Source: an uncultured Helcococcus sp. (lineage in GTDB: Bacteria; Bacillota; Clostridia; Tissierellales; Peptoniphilaceae). From it: a DNA stretch of 29,088 nt. The notes beneath the pieces were generated by a model. That model saw nothing but the letters and a program-made list of their open reading frames with translations. It did no database searches and had not been told where the DNA came from. Position numbers and translations under genes: made by a program. Shown piece by piece: positions 1 to 5,618 of the stretch; the stretch's first letter is position 1, and every line of letters begins with the position of its first letter. The DNA lies in contig CAMXYZ010000006.1 in NCBI GenBank assembly GCA_947253305.1, positions 1 through 29,088 on the forward strand. Reading direction: 5' to 3'.

Positions 1-53
1 CGAACGGCACGTACGGTGGTGTGAAAGGGGCTAGATTTTAGCCCCTATTCGAT
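1..53 (+). mobile_element. 3' end of a group II intron (end of domain V, all of domain VI)
   Basis: The window opens inside what reads as the 3' half of domain V: loop GAAC, GGCA upper stem, two-base CG bulge, then TACGGTGGT for the lower stem. A GTGAAA linker follows. Domain VI is a hairpin with arms GGGGCTA (27-33) and TAGCCCC (39-45). The tail TATTCGAT places an A (47) seven bases from the inferred 3' splice site at 53/54, where bacterial group II introns keep the branch-point adenosine. The reverse transcriptase and domains I-IV must lie to the left, outside the window. The intron runs antisense to the neighbouring gene and ends five bases beyond that gene's stop codon. The identification rests on structure and recalled consensus; the exact class is not determined. 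Confidence 0.8.
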
Positions 54-58
54 TTAAA

Positions 59-787
59 CTATTTAATTTCTTCGTCATTTACAACTATTACATCTTCTTC
101 ATAATGTTGTTCAACTTCATCAACTGGACGGTATTCAGTTGGATTATAATTTTCTACTTCTTCTGTTTCAACTCCATCAGTAGTATTATGTTCAGTTGTT
201 GCATAATCTTGTTGTTGAGTTTCTGGAGCATGATAAACTTGTTCGTTATTATCTTGGCCATAGTAAACTTCTTCATTATTCATTTCATAATTATCATATG
301 CTCCATGTGAAGGAACAGATACTTGATTAAGAACTTCAATTCTTGAAACAAAGTAATGATAAAGAAGTGATAAGAATATTAAAACTAGAGCAAATATAAA
401 GTTTCCTAATGTGAATGCTCTTAAAGAGTTTAGGAAATATATACCTACTAAAACAGAGAATAAAATTGCTGTTTTTCTTAAGTTTTCTTTTTCTTCAGGT
501 TTATTGTAATTTTGTCTTGCTTTTTTACCAACTAGGAAGTATGCTCCAAAGTAAGCAACTGCCACTAAAACCATTATAACACTTAATGCTATTAGTAATC
601 CACCTGCCCCAAAACTAAAGATTGATATAAATGATAAAGCAGAACTACCTAAAATTAAAAGTGCATAAGCTGCATAGGCTACGAAAAATAACATAAGACC
701 TGCAAAACCTTGAATAAGTAGCCCTAATGTTTCAAAATCTTTATTTGAAAATTTTAATTTATCAAAAAATTCATAAACTTTTTCCAT
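59..787 (-). CDS. Four-helix membrane protein with acidic C-terminal tail
   Basis: 242 aa, family not recognised. Four hydrophobic segments lie at about residues 20-48, 52-86, 105-122 and 127-147. After them comes a ~90-residue hydrophilic tail rich in Glu, Asp, Tyr, Asn and Gln with no hydrophobic stretch, probably cytoplasmic or disordered. A KKAR...PEEKENLRK loop separates helices 2 and 3. The neighbour at 809-1312 has the same layout, including a similar basic/acidic loop (AARKANNTVEEKQEL), so the two look like tandem paralogues; only this copy has the long tail. The start ATG has TAGGAGAAAATA before it, and the 21-base gap to the upstream gene suggests one operon. A group II intron ends just beyond the stop without touching the coding sequence. 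Confidence 0.8.
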   Translation of the reverse strand: MEKVYEFFDKLKFSNKDFETLGLLIQGFAGLMLFFVAYAAYALLILGSSALSFISIFSFGAGGLLIALSVIMVLVAVAYFGAYFLVGKKARQNYNKPEEKENLRKTAILFSVLVGIYFLNSLRAFTLGNFIFALVLIFLSLLYHYFVSRIEVLNQVSVPSHGAYDNYEMNNEEVYYGQDNNEQVYHAPETQQQDYATTEHNTTDGVETEEVENYNPTEYRPVDEVEQHYEEDVIVVNDEEIK

Positions 788-808
788 TATTTTCTCCTAT
801 CTATTATC

Positions 809-1312
809 TTACAAAGTATGGTTTTCTAAAGTTTTTCTTGTAAAGTAGTAATAAAATACAGCAGATGCTATATTAACAATTGTTGTTATAACTCCTGTTC
901 CTCCGAATGGTAGAACTAAACCAGCTACTATTGTTAGAACTATATATACAATATAATATTTTGACCATTTAGCTAATTCTTGCTTTTCTTCTACTGTGTT
1001 ATTTGCTTTTCTAGCTGCTAATCCAGATTTCATTTCAATATAAATTAAAAATCCTGATAATATAGCAAATGGTAGGATTAACAGTATCAATTTACCTGAA
1101 GCTAAGCCCACTAAAATAGAAAGTTCATCAGGTAGTACTCCGATTCTCCCTAATAATGATAAGAATGTTGTCGCTGCTACAAGTGAAATCACTAAAAGAA
1201 CCGCCTTTATACTAGCTAATATGATTAAAATTAAGCCTTGTGTACGGAATAAATCTAGTGATAAATTTAATCCATCTATAAATCCATATAATTTATTTTT
1301 TAAAGTTTCCAA
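809..1312 (-). CDS. Four-helix membrane protein (paralogue of 59-787), TTG start
   Basis: 167 aa, family not recognised. Hydrophobic segments lie at about residues 26-55, 63-92, 117-137 and 139-155. The order of helices and the charged loop between helices 2 and 3 match the downstream neighbour, which suggests duplication. The start codon is TTG (1312-1310): it sits seven bases after a perfect AGGAGG, and no ATG lies at a workable distance. First gene of a likely two-gene unit. No function can be assigned; the DUF-like membrane fold gives no catalytic motif. Confidence 0.8.
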   Translation of the reverse strand: METLKNKLYGFIDGLNLSLDLFRTQGLILIILASIKAVLLVISLVAATTFLSLLGRIGVLPDELSILVGLASGKLILLILPFAILSGFLIYIEMKSGLAARKANNTVEEKQELAKWSKYYIVYIVLTIVAGLVLPFGGTGVITTIVNIASAVFYYYFTRKTLENHTL

Positions 1313-1437
1313 TTTATCCTCCTTTGATATAGATTTGAGAATATAATATCATATTAATTAATATTTTTCATCTATTTATAAATAAAAGATAGGATTTTAA
1401 CTTGATCTAATATATAATTATTAATTAAGGAGATATT

Positions 1438-1878
1438 ATGGAATTATTTTTAGTACTTTTATCTTTTTCAATTTTATTTTTTGCTATGGAAAAGATACTT
1501 ATGAAATCAGTTTATTTATTTGAAAATAGAGAAAAATTTTCAACAAAAGCAAAATTAAAAGATATTGAATATAGAGATAAATCTAATACCACAGTTTATT
1601 ATGTGGAATTTACAGATAATCTAGGAGAAGTAAAAGAAGGGAAGTCTCTACAATATAAAGGAAAACCTGTATTTAAAATTGGTGACAGATTAGACATAGA
1701 TTATCTAATAAGAGATGAGATGAAGAATTTAATAGATACCTATTTAGTGGATGTTAAACACGAAAATCACAAAAAAATGTCTGAAAGTATAGAACCAAAA
1801 TTAAAAATATTTAAATATATATCTATCATTTTATTCATTGCAAGTATAATTATATTAATTAAAAATGTAATATTTTAA
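1438..1878 (+). CDS. Small membrane protein with two terminal helices (DUF3592-like layout)
   Basis: 146 aa. A transmembrane helix at about residues 2-20 is followed by a ~95-residue soluble segment (rich in Lys, Asp and beta-type residues, containing VYYVEFTDNLGE and FKIGDRLDIDY), then a second helix at about 123-144. Two helices flanking a small beta domain that senses or binds something resembles DUF3592 proteins. That is a similarity of layout only. The start has AAGGAG nine bases upstream. The stop codon overlaps the start of the ribosome binding site of manA, so the two are probably co-transcribed and translationally coupled. Confidence 0.75.
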   Translation: MELFLVLLSFSILFFAMEKILMKSVYLFENREKFSTKAKLKDIEYRDKSNTTVYYVEFTDNLGEVKEGKSLQYKGKPVFKIGDRLDIDYLIRDEMKNLIDTYLVDVKHENHKKMSESIEPKLKIFKYISIILFIASIIILIKNVIF

Positions 1879-1888
1879 AGGAGGAAGG

Positions 1889-2848
1889 ATGAAAATATTA
1901 AAATTAAAACCAGCAACTAAAGATTATCTTTGGGGAGGAACTAAATTAAAAGAAAAATATAACAAAGAAAGTGATGACCCTATACTGGCTGAAACATGGG
2001 AATTATCAGCTCATAAAGATGGACAGTCTATAATATTAAATGGTGATTATGAAGGAAAGACTTTTGGCGAATATCTTGAAGAAAATGGAAATAAAGTAAT
2101 TGGAAAAGATTACGATAAGGATAGATTTCCAATACTTATAAAATTTATTGATGCATTAAAACCTCTATCAATACAGGTGCATCCTTCTGATGAATACGGA
2201 CTTAAACATGAAAATGATTATGGAAAAACTGAGATGTGGTATATCTTAGAAGCCGAAGAAGGCTCAAATCTATATTATGGATTTAATAGAGAAATAAGCA
2301 AAGAAGAATATAAAAAGTCAATAGAGGATGGAACTATAGAAGAGCTACTTAATAAAGTATATGTAAAGCCAGGAGATACATTATTTATAGAATCTGGTAC
2401 TGTTCATGCAATAGGAGCTGGAATAGTAATTTGTGAAATCCAACAAAATTCAAATATTACATATAGAGTCTATGATTATAAGAGAAAAGACAAAGATGGG
2501 AATGAGAGAGAACTTCATATAGACAAGGCGATAGAAGTTTCTGATTTAAAACCAAATAAAAGATACAATTTTAATAACGATAATAATATCAATAAAAATT
2601 TAGAAAGACTTGCAAAATCAAAATACTTTGATGTATTAAAGGGGAAAGTTGATGGCGAAGAAGTCTTTAATATAAATAATGATTCATTCCACTCAATAAT
2701 AATATTAGATGGAGAAGGAATAATTACAATCAATGATGAGAATATTGAATATAAAAAAGGTGATTCCTTTTTTATTCCTGCAAGTGATGGAAGATACATA
2801 ATTAAAGGAAACTCAGAATATATAATATCCAGATTACCAATTGAATAA
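1889..2848 (+). CDS. manA: Mannose-6-phosphate isomerase, class I
   Basis: 319 aa, the usual length of the short Bacillus-type enzyme. It interconverts mannose 6-phosphate and fructose 6-phosphate in the cytoplasm, linking glycolysis with mannose use and GDP-mannose supply. Visible marks are an N-terminal KDYLWGGTKL, the cupin segment IQVHPSDEYG and GKTEMWYIL. ESGTVHAIGAG and EIQQNSNITYRVYDY follow, then a C-terminal beta-barrel half. The Zn ligands expected for the family are present: Q96/H98, E115 and H173. GGAGGAAGG precedes the ATG by a normal distance, and the gap to the upstream membrane-protein gene is 10 bases. No phosphotransferase or sugar gene lies beside it, so the sugar source is not shown by context. 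Confidence 0.95.
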   Translation: MKILKLKPATKDYLWGGTKLKEKYNKESDDPILAETWELSAHKDGQSIILNGDYEGKTFGEYLEENGNKVIGKDYDKDRFPILIKFIDALKPLSIQVHPSDEYGLKHENDYGKTEMWYILEAEEGSNLYYGFNREISKEEYKKSIEDGTIEELLNKVYVKPGDTLFIESGTVHAIGAGIVICEIQQNSNITYRVYDYKRKDKDGNERELHIDKAIEVSDLKPNKRYNFNNDNNINKNLERLAKSKYFDVLKGKVDGEEVFNINNDSFHSIIILDGEGIITINDENIEYKKGDSFFIPASDGRYIIKGNSEYIISRLPIE

Positions 2849-2929
2849 AGATTTAAAATAGCAAATCAAAAATGTATAAATATCGCTAAAATAAGGGACT
2901 TTCTAATAAAAATCCACTTTTAAAAAGTA

Positions 2930-2958
2930 TTGAAAAAAAAGGAATAAAGAGATATAAT
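2930..2958 (+). promoter_or_regulatory. Near-consensus sigma-A promoter of surface protein 1
   Basis: TTGAAA (2930-2935), a 17-base spacer, then TATAAT (2953-2958). It lies 49 bases before the ATG at 3008. The promoter at 4121-4149 has the same spacing, and the bases around the -10 (GATATAATTTTA) are shared, so the two surface-protein genes appear to have inherited related promoters. Confidence 0.8.
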
Positions 2959-3007
2959 TTTAGTAAATATATGGAGTACATATATTTGATAAAAAAAGGA
3001 GGATATT

Positions 3008-3964
3008 ATGGCAAAGAAAATTTTAAGAAGGCTATCAGCTTTATTATTAGCATTATCAATATTTATGTCAGCTGGAGCACTTAATATTGTTTCTGCAAAT
3101 ACACCGAAGAATGAAAATCAAAACAAAGCTAAAGTAACATGGGATCTTAATGGTGGTGAGTGGAATGAATATGATGAACCTGAACCAATTAATCCAGATT
3201 ATCATGATATAGGTTCTGAAATAATAGCAAAAAAACCTAGAAAAGATGGTTATATTTTTCATGCTTGGAAAATTAAAGAGGATGAAACTTTTTATTTATT
3301 TGCTGGTCACAAATATAAAGTAGAGAAAGATATTACATTTATAGCTGAATGGAAAACAGAAGAAGACTATGAAAATAACAGAAGGGAATTAGAATATATA
3401 TGTCTTGAACTTGAATATTGTGACTTCCCAAATACACCAGAAAAAAATGAAACATATTTAACATTGGAATATTATAAAGGTGATTTAGTAAAAATCATTG
3501 AAGGTCCAACAATGGAAGGTCGTAAATTCCTTCATTGGGTGGGTGAAGGTAATGAAGGTGTAATATATCATCCAGGTGACCATTATAGAGTTGAAGATGA
3601 TTATAGATTTGTAGCTGTATGGGAAGAGCTAGAAACACCTGAAGAGCAAGAACCAGAACCAACACCGGAACCAGAACCAACACCGGAACCAGAAACTGAA
3701 AAGGAAACTCCTGAAGAAACAGAAACAGAAGTAGAAACAAAACCTGAAAAGGAAACTCCTGAAGAAACAGAAGTAGAAACAAAACCTGAAACAGAAGAAA
3801 CAAAAGAAGAAACAAAAGAAGAAACAAAAGAAGAAACTAAAAAAGAAACTTCAACTGATAAGAATCCAAGTACTGGAGATATGGGGGTAGCTTTAACTGC
3901 TGCAACTTTATTAACTTCAGCAGGAGCTTATGTATTTACTTCTAGAAAAAAAGAAGATAAATAA
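3008..3964 (+). CDS. Sortase-anchored surface protein with InlB-type repeats (NPxTG)
   Basis: 318 aa. A Sec signal peptide covers residues 1-30 (KKILRR, hydrophobic core, cut near SA-NT). Two Listeria-Bacteroides (InlB B / Flg_new) repeats follow: about 42-115 with WDLNGGEWN, GYIFHAWK and FIAEWK, and about 130-210 with GRKFLHWVG and FVAVWEE. A Pro/Glu/Thr/Lys region of ~85 residues (PEPTPEPEP, then EETK repeats) probably spans the wall. The C-terminus is a sorting signal: NPSTGD, a hydrophobic stretch and a basic SRKKEDK tail. Thr-Gly of NPSTG is the expected sortase cut, an N-for-L variant of LPxTG. AAAGGAGG precedes the ATG. Own promoter and terminator. Binding target unknown; adhesion is inference. 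Confidence 0.9.
   Translation: MAKKILRRLSALLLALSIFMSAGALNIVSANTPKNENQNKAKVTWDLNGGEWNEYDEPEPINPDYHDIGSEIIAKKPRKDGYIFHAWKIKEDETFYLFAGHKYKVEKDITFIAEWKTEEDYENNRRELEYICLELEYCDFPNTPEKNETYLTLEYYKGDLVKIIEGPTMEGRKFLHWVGEGNEGVIYHPGDHYRVEDDYRFVAVWEELETPEEQEPEPTPEPEPTPEPETEKETPEETETEVETKPEKETPEETEVETKPETEETKEETKEETKEETKKETSTDKNPSTGDMGVALTAATLLTSAGAYVFTSRKKEDK
3841..3948 (+). repeat. 3'-end direct repeat shared with 5162-5269
   Basis: 108 bases that encode the sorting signal (KETSTDKN through TSRK) are repeated at 5162-5269 with only two differences, a G/T near 3886 and a T/A near 3916. The domains upstream are far more diverged. This contrast suggests recent gene conversion or a recombination-maintained 3' cassette. 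Confidence 0.85.
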
Positions 3965-3996
3965 TAAATCTTTTCAATAAAACCATAAAATAATTG

Positions 3997-4022
3997 AGAG
4001 ACTGATTTTTCAGTCTCTTTTA
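3997..4022 (+). terminator. Rho-independent terminator after surface protein 1
   Basis: Arms AGAGACTGA (3997-4005) and TCAGTCTCT (4010-4018) close a TTTT loop and are followed by TTTTAAT. It separates the two surface-protein genes into independent transcripts. Confidence 0.85.
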
Positions 4023-4120
4023 ATATAAGGACTATTTTTGTTAATAATACAATAAGGAAAGATGTGAGTTTTAACCTGAATTATTCAGGAATTTGTGTAT
4101 AGAGACTTTATCATAAAAAC

Positions 4121-4149
4121 TTGATAAAAAATCACTAATAAGATATAAT
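4121..4149 (+). promoter_or_regulatory. Near-consensus sigma-A promoter of surface protein 2
   Basis: TTGATA (4121-4126), 17 bases, TATAAT (4144-4149), 47 bases before the ATG at 4197. Spacing and the sequence around the -10 match the promoter of the preceding surface-protein gene. Confidence 0.8.
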
Positions 4150-4196
4150 TTTATTTATATATACTTTATATATTCAATATCTTTAGGGAGGAATAA

Positions 4197-5279
4197 ATGA
4201 ACAAAAAAATTGTAAGAACGTTGGCATCTTTATTACTAGTATTTTCAATAGTTTTCTCAGCAGGTGTGTTGAATATCGTAGCTGCTAACTCATCAGAAAC
4301 CGTAGATACAGAAACTCAAAAAGAAGAGAATGCAGCAGAATTTTTAGAAAGAGTACAAAAAGAATCAAAAGAAAAATTAAAAGCATTAAAAGATCGTGGT
4401 ATATTAACAGAAGAAGAATACGATGAACTTATAAAACAAGTAGAAGAAGCTAATTTTACAAGTGCAGTTTTTGACATTGTACGAGAAGCAGAAAACTTAG
4501 GAAAACCAGCTGAAGAAAGAGTGTATAAAGTACACGTACACCTTAATGGTGGTTGGGTTAAAGATACTGGTTTGAGACAGCAAGTTTATATAGAACAAGC
4601 AGGTTATGAAATTTATCTTCGAGAAGATCCAGTAAGAGATGGTTATAAATTCCTTCATTTCCTAGATGTAAAGGCTAATAAAATTTATCATACAGGTGAA
4701 ACTTATGTATTTAACCAATCAACAAAAATATTAGCAATATGGGAAGAAGAAAACAAGGAAACAGCTACATTAACATATAATACAAATGGTGGAACATGGG
4801 AAGATGGAAGCACAGATAACAAAACTGTAGAAGCTAACATTGGTGATGAAGTAGAAATTATGGAAGCTCCAACAAAAGAAGGATACAGATTCTTATATTG
4901 GAAAGGTTCAGAATATAACCCAGGTGACAAATATACAGTTGAAGGCGATCATACTTTTGAAGCTCAATGGGAAGAAGTAAAAGAAACACCAGAAGAATCA
5001 AAGAATGAAACACAAGAAGAATCAGACGCAGAAACATCAGAAGAATCAGACGCAGAAACATCAGAAGATTCAGGCGCAGAAACACCAGAAGAATCAGGTG
5101 AAGAAACTATTACAACAACAACTACTACAACAACAACTACTACAACAACAACTACTACAACAAAAGAAACTTCAACTGATAAGAATCCAAGTACTGGAGA
5201 TATGGGTGTAGCTTTAACTGCTGCAACTTTATTAACATCAGCAGGAGCTTATGTATTTACTTCTAGAAAGAAAAGATAG
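4197..5279 (+). CDS. Sortase-anchored surface protein with InlB-type repeats and poly-Thr stalk
   Basis: 360 aa, paralogue of the preceding gene. A signal peptide covers about 1-31. A charged helical segment (about 35-100, FLERVQKESKEKLKALKDRG then EEEYDELIKQ) is absent from the first protein and resembles a short three-helix or coiled element. Two InlB/Flg_new repeats follow at about 105-182 (VHLNGGWV...LAIWEEE) and 184-262 (TYNTNGGTWED...FEAQWEE). Then come five 8-residue ETxEESxx repeats, a run of about 17 threonines and the NPSTGD sorting signal with a basic tail. The start has GGGAGGAATAA. Length of the stalk may vary because both repeat blocks are in-frame tandem DNA repeats. Function beyond wall anchoring is unknown. 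Confidence 0.9.
   Translation: MNKKIVRTLASLLLVFSIVFSAGVLNIVAANSSETVDTETQKEENAAEFLERVQKESKEKLKALKDRGILTEEEYDELIKQVEEANFTSAVFDIVREAENLGKPAEERVYKVHVHLNGGWVKDTGLRQQVYIEQAGYEIYLREDPVRDGYKFLHFLDVKANKIYHTGETYVFNQSTKILAIWEEENKETATLTYNTNGGTWEDGSTDNKTVEANIGDEVEIMEAPTKEGYRFLYWKGSEYNPGDKYTVEGDHTFEAQWEEVKETPEESKNETQEESDAETSEESDAETSEDSGAETPEESGEETITTTTTTTTTTTTTTTTTKETSTDKNPSTGDMGVALTAATLLTSAGAYVFTSRKKR
4983..5102 (+). repeat. Five 24-bp tandem repeats encoding ETxEESxx
   Basis: Units start at 4983, 5007, 5031, 5055 and 5079. The second and third are closest; the others differ by a few bases. Each unit is eight codons, so gain or loss keeps the frame. Confidence 0.85.
5112..5162 (+). repeat. Perfect 15-bp tandem repeat encoding poly-threonine
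   Basis: ACAACAACAACTACT occurs three times without a mismatch (5112-5126, 5127-5141, 5142-5156), followed by a 6-base partial copy. It codes only for Thr, using ACA and ACT. A perfect short repeat of a multiple of three bases allows in-frame length change by strand slippage and gives a potential O-glycosylation stalk (inference). Confidence 0.9.
5162..5269 (+). repeat. 3'-end direct repeat shared with 3841-3948
   Basis: Second copy of the 108-base sorting-signal segment, 106 of 108 bases identical to the first. Identity stops at the last codons, where the tails become RKKR and RKKEDK. Confidence 0.85.
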
Positions 5280-5285
5280 ATAAAT

Positions 5286-5477
5286 AATAGATACTATTAT
5301 GAAAATAATGAAAAGACATTCAAAGGTATATTTAAGTTAGATGGAAAATACTACTATGCAAAGAGAACAGGTGAATTAGTAGTATCACAAAAATACTATG
5401 TAACCAAGGGTAATGATTTATTACCTAGAGGGGAATATAAATTTGATGCAAATGGTGTTATAACCAATGCAAATTAG
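5286..5477 (+). pseudogene. Remnant of a cell-wall repeat (choline/glucan-binding-like) C-terminus
   Basis: A 63-codon open stretch ending in TAG (5475-5477) has no start codon or ribosome binding site of its own. It reads as one or two aromatic repeats: YYYENNEKTFKGIFKLDGKY, YYAKRTGELV, then GEYKFDANGVIT. Such Tyr/Gly/Asp-rich repeats form the C-terminus of wall-binding proteins in related cocci. It lies in the same frame as the surface protein just upstream, separated only by that gene's TAG (5277-5279) and two further codons. The likely reading is that an ancestral gene ended in this repeat and was cut short when the sorting-signal cassette was copied in. Confidence 0.7.
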
Positions 5478-5507
5478 TTAATTAATAAGACACTAATTAG
5501 ATAATAG

Positions 5508-5549
5508 ACTGGTCTTAGAAAGTACAAACTTTCAAAGACCAGTTTTTAT
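5508..5549 (+). terminator. Rho-independent terminator after surface protein 2
   Basis: Outer arms ACTGGTCTT (5508-5516) and AAGACCAGT (5535-5543), an inner GAAAG/CTTTC stem, then TTTTATTTT. It serves the plus-strand surface-protein transcript. Confidence 0.85.
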
Positions 5550-5557
5550 TTTGATAC

Positions 5558-5593
5558 AAAAAAACTCCTAAATTTTTTTCAAAATTTAGGAGT
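5558..5593 (-). terminator. Rho-independent terminator of the P-type ATPase
   Basis: Arms ACTCCTAAATTTT (5564-5576) and AAAATTTAGGAGT (5581-5593). Read on the minus strand it is followed by a run of seven T (complement of 5558-5564). It lies 26 bases past the ATPase stop. Confidence 0.85.
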
Positions 5594-5618
5594 CAATAGA
5601 TTTTAATCTACTATTTTA

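Noticed and set aside
3495..3827. Minus-strand Leu-rich reading frame
   Set aside because: It is the complement of the Glu/Thr/Pro repeats of the surface protein; low complexity and no ribosome binding site.
5112..5162. Possible CRISPR-like repeat array
   Set aside because: The 15-bp units are contiguous, without spacers, and lie inside a coding sequence.
5005..5211. Plus-strand Gln/Lys-rich reading frame
   Set aside because: Out-of-frame reading of the ETxEES and ACA/ACT repeats inside the second surface-protein gene.
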